NCBI GenBank assembly: GCA_030374765.1
Contig: JARGXX010000096.1
Location: forward strand, 682,001 to 746,000
Source of the DNA: Agarophyton chilense
Lineage: Eukaryota > Rhodophyta > Florideophyceae > Gracilariales > Gracilariaceae
DNA length: 64,000 nt
Reading direction: 5' to 3'
Under the pieces are notes generated by a model that made no database searches, was not told the DNA's origin, and was given only the letters and a program-made list of their open reading frames with translations. The position numbers and the translations under genes are program-made. Shown here piece by piece: positions 21,653 through 31,140 of the stretch. Each line of letters begins with the position of its first letter. Positions within the stretch are counted from its first letter, which is position 1.

Positions 21653-22813
21653 TCACCTGTCGGGCTTCTGATCGTTCAAAGCCTTCTCAAGCTCGGGATC
21701 AGCTTTCACCTGCTTGATGAAATCCTTGGCGGTGTCCTCTGCGGCAAGATGGGTGAACTTGCCTCTGCCGGCGCGACCCACCAAGCCATGCCTGACCTGC
21801 AGTGGTTTTGGGAGCAGAGTTCTATCGTAGTTCTCCCCCTCTGTTGGTTGACTATAGTCCCTGTTGTATATGTCCTCGACAAAGCGGCCGTTTTCATCCT
21901 TCTCCATGAAAAAAGGACCGAGCTTGTACGATCTCTGCAAGAAGGCGTTCTTCTGGGGCGAGCTTGCCGCTGTGGGTTTTTGTTTCTCTGTAGAGGGGAT
22001 GTGTAGCTCGCCATGCTGTTTGCGCTCGGCAACAGCGGTCGTACGTTGTTGCCAGGCTTTTTGAGCCTCGCGATCACGTTTGATCCTTCTCAATTCACGA
22101 ACTCTCCACAAGGCGAACTCGACATCTCGTTCATGTTCGTAGTCCGTGTCGTCTGGGAGTTGCAGCTGTTCGGATGCGTCATCGATTTGTCTTTCTTCCT
22201 CATTCAATACCTCTGTGACAAGCTGTCGCGCTTCGTCGCGTCTACGACGAAAACGCTTTTCCTCGCTTTCGGCGCGAAGTTGTTGCTCTTGTTGCACATC
22301 CTTCACAGAGGGCTTGACAAATTGCGGGCGAAACGCAGGTGAAAGGGACTCACCGTATGCGTCTTGTTGCTGATGCGCTCCCTCTCCCGGGCGACTGGAC
22401 CCCGACCCCGACCCCGACCCCGACTCTGACTCTGACTCTGACTCTGATTCCGATTCCGATTCCGACCGCGGCGGCGATTCCGGTCGGCCCAACCCCACTG
22501 CGCCACCTCTTTCCCCGTGCTCACGAAAAGAGGCGCCCTTCTCAACACCAGCCGACGGCGTCGCCACAACGGGCAAAAAGCCCACAGCCGCCGCGCGCCG
22601 CGCATCCGCAACTGCGACACCTGTCTCACCACCATCATGCGCATCATCGGACACGACGCGCGCCACAATCCTACGCCGTCGCGAGGCGGAACCGTCCGCG
22701 GCGCGCGTCGCGTGGCCGCGGCCGCGCGGCGGGTCCGGCGCGGCGTCAGAGTCCGAGCGCTCGTCGCTCTCGGGCGCTCTGCCCGCGAAGTAGCGCCGCC
22801 CCCTAGTGCTCAT
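21653..22813 (-). CDS. MFAP1: MFAP1-like spliceosomal protein
   Basis: A 386-aa protein, a little shorter than animal MFAP1. The N-terminal half is low complexity: Arg/Asp-rich, then a Ser-Glu repeat (residues about 115-145) encoded by 6-bp tandem repeats at about 22400-22450. The C-terminal half carries the family signature: EFALWRVRELRRIKRDREAQ, then RSYKLGPFFMEKDENGRF, YNRDYSQPT, LPKPLQVRHG and GRGKFTHLAAEDT. MFAP1 is a component of the precatalytic B complex of the spliceosome, needed for pre-mRNA splicing in the nucleus. Its presence in a genome with so few introns fits a reduced but working spliceosome. It is convergent with the NDK-UMPK gene (256 bp between stops) and divergent from ClpS. 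Confidence 0.9.
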   Translation of the reverse strand: MSTRGRRYFAGRAPESDERSDSDAAPDPPRGRGHATRAADGSASRRRRIVARVVSDDAHDGGETGVAVADARRAAAVGFLPVVATPSAGVEKGASFREHGERGGAVGLGRPESPPRSESESESESESESESGSGSGSGSSRPGEGAHQQQDAYGESLSPAFRPQFVKPSVKDVQQEQQLRAESEEKRFRRRRDEARQLVTEVLNEEERQIDDASEQLQLPDDTDYEHERDVEFALWRVRELRRIKRDREAQKAWQQRTTAVAERKQHGELHIPSTEKQKPTAASSPQKNAFLQRSYKLGPFFMEKDENGRFVEDIYNRDYSQPTEGENYDRTLLPKPLQVRHGLVGRAGRGKFTHLAAEDTAKDFIKQVKADPELEKALNDQKPDR

Positions 22814-23157
22814 CTCTTTCGCGCGCGCGTGGTCGCATGGCTGCGAGTTAATCTATTATCTCTTCGACGCGCGCCGGCCAGCGTGAGCGCGACCTTCGAG
22901 ACGCGCGAAGGGCCACCTGCAGACTATTGCACGTAGATTGATATCTCTGAATGCATATCTACGCAAGCGACGCGTTTTGTCGAAGCGCACATTTTCATAC
23001 AGCGCGCACGCACGCGCTGCCGCGTTTACACATGGCAGATGATGCCACCCACACCTCTCGCCGCGAGATCCAACGCCATTCCGACGTCATTACGTCCTAT
23101 CGCCTCTCCCTCTCTACGAACGCCCTCTCAGCTTCGCTCAGCAGCCCGTGTTTCATC
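22814..23157. promoter_or_regulatory. Divergent promoter region MFAP1 / ClpS
   Basis: The 344 bp separate two start codons facing away from each other, so both promoters must lie here or inside the first codons. The interval is GC-rich and holds no recognised box. An in-frame upstream ATG at 22951 would lengthen ClpS by 69 residues but removes the transit-peptide-like start. Confidence 0.5.
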
Positions 23158-23679
23158 ATGGCGCTCTCCACGCCTCTTTTCGTCGCCCCGCTGCCATTGC
23201 TCAGCAGCTCCTCCTTCGCGCCGCGCTGCACGCGCGGCGGAGCGCCGTTGCCGTCGATGCCGCCGCGCAGGCCGGCGCGTCTTCCTTGTATGCAGCTCGG
23301 CGCCCCTTCCACGCAAATCGGCCGGCCAAAGACCCAAATCAAGAAGGATATCGGCCGCGTCACCGCCCAGCCTTCGCAGCCAGAGGCAGACACCGAAAGA
23401 GGCTCTGCAAAGGCGCGTCCCCGTCGCAAAACCCTTGCCGACGAGGTTCCCATGTTCAAGGTCATTCTGCTTGGCGATGAAGAGTACGTCGAAGCTCACG
23501 TCGTCACCCAGCTGCAGAAAACTGTGCAACTGGACAAGAAGGAAGCCACAAGGGTTTTTTGGGAGGCTCAGGGTAGTGGTAGTAGTATTATCTGTGTCGT
23601 TTGTGAAGAACACGCCGAGTTTTATGCACAGCAACTCAAGAGACAGGAGATTTTTGTCATCATAGAGAAGGATGAGTAG
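23158..23679 (+). CDS. clpS: ClpS adaptor protein, plastid-targeted
   Basis: ATG 23158 gives 173 aa. It was chosen because MALSTPLFVAPLPLLSSSSF is a typical plastid transit start, whereas the longer frame from 22951 is not. Residues about 98-173 are the ClpS core: MFKVILLGDEEYVEAHVVTQ, LQKTVQLDKKEATRVFWEAQ, then CVVCEEHAEFYAQQLK. ClpS binds N-degron substrates and passes them to the ClpC chaperone of the stromal Clp protease. The usual Asn-Asp pair after the first strand reads Gly-Asp here, so substrate preference may differ. The middle segment (about 35-97) is basic and disordered. Confidence 0.85.
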   Translation: MALSTPLFVAPLPLLSSSSFAPRCTRGGAPLPSMPPRRPARLPCMQLGAPSTQIGRPKTQIKKDIGRVTAQPSQPEADTERGSAKARPRRKTLADEVPMFKVILLGDEEYVEAHVVTQLQKTVQLDKKEATRVFWEAQGSGSSIICVVCEEHAEFYAQQLKRQEIFVIIEKDE

Positions 23680-24565
23680 CTGCCAGTCGTTTTTAAGCTG
23701 CTTTTTTTTTGACACCGCAGTGTTTATAGCGTATGTTCTTCCGTCAACAATCCCAACTTCAAAACCTAAAGCGATGCAAGTAGTAAACGGAACTTGATGG
23801 CGTCAACTCACCGTTCAACTGTGCAAACGTCGATGAATAGTTGAATGACTGCACAGCCTTGCCCACACCGCAACAGCATCCGCGCACGTTTTCATCCCCG
23901 CTAAACGCCGCTATTTGCTCTCCGCCACAACATCAGTCTACATTGTTAGCTCTTGAACAATCTTTCTGTCGTTTCGATGCACCACAGAAAGCAGGCTTGA
24001 AGGTTTTGCAATGTCCCTTTTTAGGACACTGCTTCCCTGCCTCAAGACTAGCCACGATACTCGGGCCTGACGCTGTAGACCAACAGATAGACCATTGGAG
24101 AAGAAACCAGCGGCCGTCCTAAAACCACATGCACCCGATTGAGTTTACGAGGGATTCCCTCCCCATTGCCGTCCGCGACAGGCTTCTTAAACCTGTTCAG
24201 CGGGGCACTTGAACATCGCGAATGTATATCTTCCCAGTCGTTCTGTTTCTGTTTTCAAAAAAAGAACGCTACTATGCTACCGATCTAAACCGCAGTGAAG
24301 CTCTGCCGGTGTTCAGAGCTCATTTGAGAGAAAACGTGATCCCTCTGCGAAGTAGAACAGTCTTCCGCAAGGGGCCGTGTCATCAATTGATTCTGTGCGT
24401 TCTGAGTTGCGCAATGCTGTTCACCGTACCTTCGAACCCCAGCGATTGATCTTCCCAACGACGGGCAAGGATCTGATGGGCTGGCACTCACAGTTCTATT
24501 TTACAACCTCATCTAGCTTTCCACAATTGGTGACCAACATGCACGGTGCACAAGATATGACGGCG
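23680..24565. other. Intergenic region between convergent ClpS and beta-mannosidase genes
   Basis: About 890 bp with no gene that I can support; it holds the two 3' UTRs. A T-run follows the ClpS stop at 23702-23710. Confidence 0.5.
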
Positions 24566-27500
24566 TTATGTCATGTAAGAGTCTGCCAGACTGTGAGCCG
24601 TCAAGTACGGAAACACCAGGGAATCAGTGGTCTCCTGATACACGATGAGTTCAACCCGTTTGCTCTCGCCCGGAAACAAGTCAAAGTAGTTATCCGACAA
24701 TCCGTATCTAACAGGGGCGATGTAACGCGGATTGGCGACCTTTTCGGTGTCTGCATCGACCTGATATCTAGGGTGTTTTAGTGTGATTTGCACAAAGGGC
24801 GCAAACGTGGAACAACTAATCTCCAGAACAGTTGTGCTCTTCCCGTTGTCCACTGTGAGGGGCCCGAATTGTACTCCTAGTGTAGCGGAAGATAATTCAC
24901 AGAGGCGTGGTGCACACAGCCACAAGGTCGGCGACGACTCATAACGGTTGCACTCGCTCTTTGCCACGAGACGCAAGACATAGTTGGTAGGGTCGCTCGC
25001 TACACTCTCCCGGACGTCTACGGTGGCCAACTGGCGCGAAGTATCCTGCTTTAGTGTATACGACTTGTTGGGAGCTGTTGTGGTTTGATTTGAGCCGATA
25101 TCCAACAAAATCCAAGAGAGCTCTACACAAATCTCCGACTCGGGGCCATCAAAGGTGCCGTACACTGAGAACAAGCCGGTGTGTTGCGTGAAGGATATCA
25201 AGTTGCAAACGCCAACCGTTTCCTCGCCATGATGCACAGCGCTGATCAACAAGGGAGCAAAAAACTTTTTTGCTCCGTAGTGCAGCGCCTTCCAGTTGCC
25301 ACCAAACTCCAGACTGCTCCACGAAAAGCAAGGCCAGCAGTCGTTTAACTGCCAATACAGGGCTCCGCCACAATAGGGCCAACTTCTGCGAAAGTGCTCC
25401 ACACCCGTTTGCATGCAAATCATTTGGTTCAGCTGTGACTGATAGCTCAGGGACGCATAACGCATGGGCGCTCGAAACAAACGCTGGCAGTATTCCATAA
25501 TGATGAAGTTTCCACTGGCGTTCTTCTGGTGAGCTTCCATGATAGGCCCAAACGGATTCAGCGCACCGGGGGCGTTTCCCACACACGCGCGGGCTCCTTC
25601 CTCTGAGAGGAAGGACTGCATTCCAAACTCGCTGCAAAAACGGCTCCGGTGCGACAAGTACGACTTGAGTGGTTTTCTTGCATGCCAAACGTCCCAAAAA
25701 TGAGTATCCCCCGCGCACGGATTGTTAAATCCGTTTTCGTAGCCGAGCGGGTTGTGCGGACTCGATGGCCAATATGGGGTGAGACCCGGATCATTGTGCA
25801 CGACGGCGGGGAGAATATTGTAAAACAAGGTCTCGTACGCAAGCTTGGTTTGGTCTGTGGCGACAATATCATGCGGCACTTGTTCCAGTTCGTTGTTGCC
25901 ACACCAGAGGGCCATGCACGGGTGGTTGCGGAGTCGGGACACTTGGTACTGCGCTTCTGCGCGACAAGACTGCATAAACTGGTGATCGCCAGGATACAAG
26001 GAACACGAAAACATAAAGTCATGCCACAAGAGAATGCCGCGTTCGTTGCAAAGCTCGTAAAACACATCGTTTTCGTACAGGCCGCCGCCCCACACGCGCA
26101 GCATGTTCATGTGGGCCGCACATGCGGAAGAAATGGTGCGCTCGTACTGCTGGTGACTGGTTTGATGAAAGTGCATTCTAGACGGAATGTAGTTGGCGCC
26201 CTTGGCGAAGAAGTTGCGGCCGTTGACAGAAAACGTGAGCGATTCGTACCGGGTGTGCTCGGGGTGTGTCTCTGCGTCGCGGAGGTGCGCTGCAAGCATG
26301 GGGTTTTGCTCGCTTTCCGAGTGGCGCGGGGGGCTGGACGGATCACGAACGAGTTGAAGCTGGCGCAGACCAACGGTGAACGATCGCGACTCGTGCAGCA
26401 CTGTTGGACAGGGCTCGGCAGCAGCAGACGCGTGTGGTGGGTGGGTCAGGACGGCGACGTGCACCTGATACAGGTGTTGGTCTCCCATGCCATTCGGCCA
26501 CCACAGCTGCGGCTCGACGACGCTGAAACGCGCGGCATACCGAGCGGTGCGAGCGGCAGGAATGGACAGCTCCGAGAAGGGGTTGTACATGAAGGTGTGC
26601 TGCGAGGGGGCAGACTGCGGCGAAGGCTGTGCGGAGGAATCAAGGTGGAGGTCTACAAGATGCACAAGACGGGCGCGGTGGGCCAAACAGGCGAGCACGG
26701 AGCGATCGCGGCGCAACAGTCGGTGGTAGACAGCGGGCAGTTGTTGCGGGGAAGACGCAGTGTGTGAAGCACAAAGCTGGACGTGAAGCGCGCGCGGCAG
26801 CACGACGGCGCGGACGACGAAGGACGGACACTGGGGCAGCACAAGAAGTTGGACGCAAAGCGCGAGTTGCACGCGGAGTGAGGGCGACAACAGCTGGAGA
26901 TGCGACACACACGAGACGTCGCACAAATGCGGCGGGCGCAGCTGAAAGATGGAGACGGGGTGAAGAATGCCCTGCGAGAGGTGGCGGGGGGCCCAGTCCC
27001 AGCCGGCGAGGTACTGCGGCAGCCTGAGGGTGGAAACGCCGCCCTTTGGATCGTTCCACTCGCGGTACGCATGCGCGGGCTTGGAGCGCAAGAGCTGCGA
27101 GAAGACGGACGCAAAGCGCACGCTAAGCGCGTTGGCAGCATCCCGTCGACAAACATTTGGCGGCAGCAGCACCAAGTACGGGCGGAATGCGTTGTCAAGT
27201 GTGCGCAACGCGCAGCCATTGAGGCGCACATGAGCGGCAAACAACACGCCCGGCACGCTCAACACCAGCAACGCGTGCGGCGTGCACTCGTTCGGAAGCT
27301 CGAAGCACGCGTCAAGTCGTAGCGGCACGCGTTCCAACGCGTCGTACACAACGCTGCGGTTGTTTCGCAGCAGAAACGGGTGTGGCAGGTGCGGCGCGAG
27401 CGCGGAAAGCAACGTGAAGGGGGCGCGTACGTGCTCCAAGACGGCGGGCACGCGCTGGAGAGGCAGCGCGCCGTCGGCGACGGCCGCGTGCGCGGCGGCG

Positions 27501-27571
27501 TCGAGACGTAGTGTCCACGACCTGACGACGATGACGACGACGACGGGCGGCGGCGACGCGTCGGCGCACAT
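24566..27571 (-). CDS. Beta-mannosidase, glycoside hydrolase family 2
   Basis: Start taken at ATG 27571 (1001 aa). The frame stays open to 28276 only because of upstream GC-rich repeats, and that extension overlaps the divergent neighbour. The GH2 order is visible: N-terminal jelly-roll domain (ALERVPLRLDACFELP, VRLNGCAL), immunoglobulin-like domain (VVEPQLWWPNGMGDQHLYQV), then the TIM barrel (NGRNFFAKGANYIPS, NMLRVWGGGLYE). The acid/base Glu is in LWCGNNELEQ near residue 560, and the nucleophile Glu is in FCSEFGMQSF near residue 647. WQLNDCWPCFSW is also typical. It hydrolyses terminal beta-mannosyl residues of oligosaccharides and N-glycan remnants, usually in vacuole/lysosome. No strong signal peptide is seen at the chosen start. 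No intron. Confidence 0.9.
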   Translation of the reverse strand: MCADASPPPVVVVIVVRSWTLRLDAAAHAAVADGALPLQRVPAVLEHVRAPFTLLSALAPHLPHPFLLRNNRSVVYDALERVPLRLDACFELPNECTPHALLVLSVPGVLFAAHVRLNGCALRTLDNAFRPYLVLLPPNVCRRDAANALSVRFASVFSQLLRSKPAHAYREWNDPKGGVSTLRLPQYLAGWDWAPRHLSQGILHPVSIFQLRPPHLCDVSCVSHLQLLSPSLRVQLALCVQLLVLPQCPSFVVRAVVLPRALHVQLCASHTASSPQQLPAVYHRLLRRDRSVLACLAHRARLVHLVDLHLDSSAQPSPQSAPSQHTFMYNPFSELSIPAARTARYAARFSVVEPQLWWPNGMGDQHLYQVHVAVLTHPPHASAAAEPCPTVLHESRSFTVGLRQLQLVRDPSSPPRHSESEQNPMLAAHLRDAETHPEHTRYESLTFSVNGRNFFAKGANYIPSRMHFHQTSHQQYERTISSACAAHMNMLRVWGGGLYENDVFYELCNERGILLWHDFMFSCSLYPGDHQFMQSCRAEAQYQVSRLRNHPCMALWCGNNELEQVPHDIVATDQTKLAYETLFYNILPAVVHNDPGLTPYWPSSPHNPLGYENGFNNPCAGDTHFWDVWHARKPLKSYLSHRSRFCSEFGMQSFLSEEGARACVGNAPGALNPFGPIMEAHQKNASGNFIIMEYCQRLFRAPMRYASLSYQSQLNQMICMQTGVEHFRRSWPYCGGALYWQLNDCWPCFSWSSLEFGGNWKALHYGAKKFFAPLLISAVHHGEETVGVCNLISFTQHTGLFSVYGTFDGPESEICVELSWILLDIGSNQTTTAPNKSYTLKQDTSRQLATVDVRESVASDPTNYVLRLVAKSECNRYESSPTLWLCAPRLCELSSATLGVQFGPLTVDNGKSTTVLEISCSTFAPFVQITLKHPRYQVDADTEKVANPRYIAPVRYGLSDNYFDLFPGESKRVELIVYQETTDSLVFPYLTAHSLADSYMT

Positions 27572-28013
27572 GGCGGGTGGCCGCCGGCCGGCGAGGGGGA
27601 GCGAGGGTGAGCGAGGGTGAGCGTGGCGACGGGCGCGGGGATGCGGTGGTGCTGTGTGATGAGAGAGAAGTGCGGCGCGGAGATTGTGCGGCGGAGGGCG
27701 ACGCGGGCGCGCGCTGATTGGACGCGGCACGCGGCTGCAAGGCGCGGCGAGGCGCGCACGCGCGTAATATCTGTGGTGGCGCCGCTTGGGGTGTGGTGCA
27801 CACGCGCGCGCGCTTATCTTTGGCCTTTCGCTCCGCAGCTGTTCCGCTTTCGCTTCGACAGCTTTCGCTTCGACGGCTTTCGCTTCGACGGCTTTCGCTT
27901 CGACGGCTTTCGCTTCGACGGCTTTCGCTTCGACGGCTTTCGTTTCGGCAGCTTTCGCTTTCGGCAGCTTTCGCTTTCGCTTCCGCGCTGCGCTTCGACC
28001 GGAGACTTGTGAC
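27572..28013. promoter_or_regulatory. Divergent promoter with 15-bp tandem repeat
   Basis: The 442 bp between the beta-mannosidase and DUF2358 start codons contain a tandem array at about 27846-27975 with unit CTTCGACGGCTTTCG (five near-perfect copies plus degenerate flanking ones) and a GATTGG CCAAT-type box near 27715. Because the unit is 15 bp, all six frames stay open, producing long spurious ORFs. Possible role as a shared activator array is inference. Confidence 0.55.
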
Positions 28014-28802
28014 ATGATGGCGAGTGCGGCGTTCGCGGCGGCTGCGCCGCTGTGCGGCGGCGGCGGCGGCGGCGGCGCTCTCCGCAGCAGCTTGGCGACA
28101 ACGCGCGGCGCGTCTCGTCGCGCGCACGGTGCAGGCGCGCGTCCGCGACGGCGCCGCTCCGCGCCGCGCTTGACACCGCTCGTGATGGGCAGTGCGCACC
28201 CGCCGGCACCCTCTTCGTCGGCTCCGTCGCCACCACCGCCGCCACCGCCGCCTCCAAACGACCATGCGCTGCGCACGCCGGAGTACTACGCCAACGTGGG
28301 TTCGGTCATCGACACATTGCGCGCCGACTACCCCGCGCTGTTGCACGACGCGCCGGACCTGTCCATCTTCACGGAGCACGTGGTGTTTTCCGACGCGTCG
28401 GGCAATTGCATTCGCGGCAAGCGCGCCTACTCAAAGCTGTTCTGGGTGCTACGCTTGCAGGCCATGGTGTTTCTGGGCGCGCACTGCGTGCGCGTACAAA
28501 GCGTCTTTCACGACGATTGTGACGGCTGTGTGTACTTGCGGTGGCGCGTGCAGTTCTCGCCGCGCAGCTGGACGTTGCTGTCGGCCGTTAACAGCGACGC
28601 CTTTGTCGTGGACGGCATGTCGTTGTACCGTCTGGACCACCACGGTTGGGTGTACCACCACAGCCTGGAAAACAGCGTGCGTCGAAGACGCGCGCAACCC
28701 GCGCCACAGCGCGTGTGGAGCCCCGCGCGCGTCGTGCGCGACGCCTCCGTCGCCGGCGTCGGTGCCGCCCACCGCTCCGACAACGACTCGCAGCTCACGT
28801 AG
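28014..28802 (+). CDS. DUF2358 family protein, probably plastid
   Basis: ATG 28014 gives 262 aa. Residues 1 to about 55 are Ala/Ser/Arg-rich without acids, like a plastid transit peptide, followed by a Pro run (about 72-80). Residues about 90-225 match DUF2358 (NTF2-like): IDTLRADYPALLHDAPDLSI, FTEHVVFSDASGNCIRGKRA, YSKLFWVLR, and CVYLRWRVQFSPRS. The tail is Arg-rich. The molecular role of DUF2358 is not established. It is divergent from the beta-mannosidase gene and 199 bp upstream of the BCCP-like gene in the same orientation. No intron. Confidence 0.75.
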   Translation: MMASAAFAAAAPLCGGGGGGGALRSSLATTRGASRRAHGAGARPRRRRSAPRLTPLVMGSAHPPAPSSSAPSPPPPPPPPPNDHALRTPEYYANVGSVIDTLRADYPALLHDAPDLSIFTEHVVFSDASGNCIRGKRAYSKLFWVLRLQAMVFLGAHCVRVQSVFHDDCDGCVYLRWRVQFSPRSWTLLSAVNSDAFVVDGMSLYRLDHHGWVYHHSLENSVRRRRAQPAPQRVWSPARVVRDASVAGVGAAHRSDNDSQLT

Positions 28803-29001
28803 CTCGCGTCTACACAAAATACATTCTTGTAAAAGTAGCAGCCGCCCTTGTTCTTTTTTCTTTTTTTTTTTTTTTCATCACTTCTCCTCCTCCGCCTTCT
28901 CCTCCATCTCCGCCCTTTCCTTGTCCCTTCCCTGTCGCCCGCTTTTCGTCGCATCGCCCCCCACTTTTGTTTGTCGCACCCGATTTGTACGCGCCGTCGT
29001 C

Positions 29002-29620
29002 ATGCTACCGGCCTTCGTCGTCGTCGTCGCCGCCGCCCCGTGCGCGCTTCTCGCGCGTCGCGCGCGCGCCGCGCGCCCGCGCGTCGGAGCGCGCCGTGCG
29101 GCCGTGTGCGCCGTCATGAGCGAGCAGCACGCCGCGCGGCCGGCGCAGAATGTTGCCGCCGCCTCCGCCGCCGCCGCCGCCGAGGCCGCTTCAGCCGCCA
29201 CCGCCGCCGCCGCCGCCGCCGAGGCCGCCCCGTCAACCCCGGCGCCCGCGTCCGTCGCCGTCGATCTCGCTGAGGAGCGCGACGACGCCACCACCACTCT
29301 GTCCGCAATTCAAGGCATGGACGACGTGGACCAACTGCTGGCGCTGGCCGAAGAATTTGATCTGCGCGACATGCGTCTCGTGCACCATGGCGTGTGCGTG
29401 GAGATCTCTCGTCACGGTGGTCGCGGCTTTGAAAACGGAAAGTTGGCATCTGCGCCGCCTGCGCCCGTTGGCGTCGGCGTCGGCGCCGGCGTCGGCGCGG
29501 AGGCGGGCGTGATGCACGAGCTGGACGCGAGTGCTGCTGGCGGCGTGGTTAATGCGCAGGGCGGCGATGGGACGGGCGTGGCGGACGCGGGCGCGCAGCA
29601 CGCCATGGGCACGGATGCGG

Positions 29621-29652
<32 letters not shown>

Positions 29653-29931
29653 GCAGACGCGGCGGTGAGAGACGCTGATACAGTGTACGATTCGGACTTT
29701 GTGGTGTTTTCCAACCGCGTGGGTTTCTTTTTCTTGGGCGCGAAGAACAAGCCGCCGTTGGTGAACGTGGGCGATCGCGTGGACTTTAATCAGGCCGTGT
29801 GCATCATCGAGCAGTTGGGTCAGCAGTACGTGTACCGGTCGGAGGCGTCCGGCACGGTGTTGAAGATGTTTGTGGAGGACGGCGACGCGGTGGAGTACGG
29901 GCAGCAAATCATGGTGATTCGTCCGGACTAA
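29002..29931 (+). CDS. BCCP paralogue lacking the biotin-accepting lysine (BADC-like)
   Basis: ATG 29002 gives 309 aa with an Arg/Ala-rich transit-like N-terminus (residues 1-40) and long Ala tracts from GCC/GCG repeats. Residues about 85-135 (MDDVDQLLALAEEFDLRDMR ... GVCVEISRHG) resemble the N-terminal part of plastid BCCP. Residues about 231-309 form the biotinyl/lipoyl beta-barrel: NRVGFFFLGA, VGDRVDFNQAVCIIEQLGQQ, SGTVLKMFVEDGDAVEYGQQ. Where BCCP has EAMK the protein has EQLG (270-273), so the modified Lys is replaced by Gly. In plants the BADC proteins have the same fold without this Lys and restrain heteromeric acetyl-CoA carboxylase. By analogy this may regulate plastid fatty-acid synthesis. 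It cannot carry biotin at the normal site. Confidence 0.83.
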
Positions 29932-30016
29932 TATAACACTGAGGCTGACAACACTATAGCATGGGGGGGGGGGGGTAAAAAAGACGTTGTTTATGGAGCG
30001 CGGCGGTTGACGCTCC

Positions 30017-30733
30017 TCAATACGGACCGAGCTGCTGCTTGACCGAGTCGCTGACGGCGGGGATTTGGTCGGGTAGCTTTCCCTGCACGTTGCTGAGCAG
30101 CGCGTAGGAGACGGCCAGCGCGACGGCGTAGAAGACGGCCGTGGAGCACAGCTCGACGACGGCGGTGGGCACGGCGGCGCCGAGACGCAGGCCCTGGAAC
30201 AACTGCGGCAGAATGAGCGCAATGTCCAGAATAAGCGCCTGGTAGGTGTTGAAGCGCACGAAGCGCGACACGTTCACGTTGCGCACGACGAGCACAAACA
30301 GCGCCAGAAACACGCCGAACGCCAGAAACGGCACGCCGCGGTACACGTTGTAGAGCGGAAGCAGCGGCAGCAGCAGCACGTTGGCCAGCAGCGGCACGCG
30401 GCGGAACACAAACGTGCCGAACGTGAGCGAATCCAGCAGCGGGATGAGGTAGGGCAGCGTCGACAAGAGCCGATCCACCGTCGGCACGCGTCCGCGTCCG
30501 TCTCCACCGCCGCCGCGCTGCATCTTCACAACGGGTCTTCGCTGCTGCTGCTGCTGCTGCTGCAGCTGCTGTTGCTGCTGCTGTGACGGAGGAACGCACC
30601 GTTTAAGCGGCGGCGCGTGGATGCGGCGCGCGTGGGACGCGGCGTGCTGCAGGTGCGACCAGACGCGCATCGCATCGCTGCGCAGCGGCGCGCACGGCGC
30701 GAAGGCCGGCGAGTGTGACGACGACGACGACAT
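30017..30733 (-). CDS. TIC20: TIC20-family plastid inner-envelope import protein
   Basis: 238 aa. Residues 1-75 form a Ser/Arg/His-rich presequence with a polyglutamine tract (about 50-64, CAG repeat). The rest is the TIC20/Ycf60 core with four hydrophobic segments: VDRLLSTLPYLIPLLDSLTF, RVPLLANVLLLPLLPLYNVY, GVPFLAFGVFLALFVLVVRN, then NVSRFVRFNTYQALILDIAL and a last helix near 205-222. VRFNTYQALILDI is diagnostic. TIC20 forms part of the protein-conducting channel of the plastid inner envelope. Red algal plastid genomes encode Ycf60, so this nuclear gene is probably an additional or transferred paralogue (inference). Its stop is 85 bp from that of the BCCP-like gene. Confidence 0.87.
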   Translation of the reverse strand: MSSSSSHSPAFAPCAPLRSDAMRVWSHLQHAASHARRIHAPPLKRCVPPSQQQQQQLQQQQQQQRRPVVKMQRGGGGDGRGRVPTVDRLLSTLPYLIPLLDSLTFGTFVFRRVPLLANVLLLPLLPLYNVYRGVPFLAFGVFLALFVLVVRNVNVSRFVRFNTYQALILDIALILPQLFQGLRLGAAVPTAVVELCSTAVFYAVALAVSYALLSNVQGKLPDQIPAVSDSVKQQLGPY

Positions 30734-30816
30734 GCGCGGCGGCGCCGGCGATCACGACGACGACGACGACGGCGACGGCGACAAGAGCGACGATGACGAA
30801 TGCCGCCGTCTCCAAC

Positions 30817-30864
<48 letters not shown>

Positions 30865-31140
30865 TCAGCGCGCGTGATGATGCGAGCGCAGATCTCGCAC
30901 ACACGCGTTGTACGCGTGGCCACGTGGGACGCCGTCGCGGGGGGGCGCGCTCTTTGGCGCGCTGTGGGCGTGTCGAAGGCGGCGCGGGCGGCGCGGGCGG
31001 CGCGGGCGACGTCGCGCAAAGACGGCGACGCGGCGCGAGCGCGAGCGCGAGCGCGAGTTGGCAGCATGCGAGGGGTGCGTGCGTCGCGGGCGGGCGCGCT
31101 GTGCTCGTTTGCAGCAGCACCGCCGTCGCCGCATTGCACG
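30734..31140. promoter_or_regulatory. Divergent region TIC20 / DUS with CTG repeat
   Basis: The interval between the two genes contains a (CTG)n/(CTC..)n run near 30820-30862 and an Arg/Ala-encoding 'gcgcgggcg' repeat near 30985-31060. A related CTG/CAG run lies inside TIC20 (about 30540-30590). An in-frame ATG at 31066 could add 25 residues to the DUS protein. Confidence 0.45.

Noticed and set aside
27312-28379. Long overlapping ORFs in all six frames around the 15-bp repeat, including Lys-Ala-Val-Glu-Ala and Ser-Phe-Arg repeats
   Set aside because: They result from a repeat length divisible by three in GC-rich DNA and overlap two clear genes.
28192-29001. Upstream extension of the BCCP-like frame (579-codon version)
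   Set aside because: It lies antiphase over the DUF2358 gene and lacks a credible protein; ATG 29002 begins a transit-like peptide.
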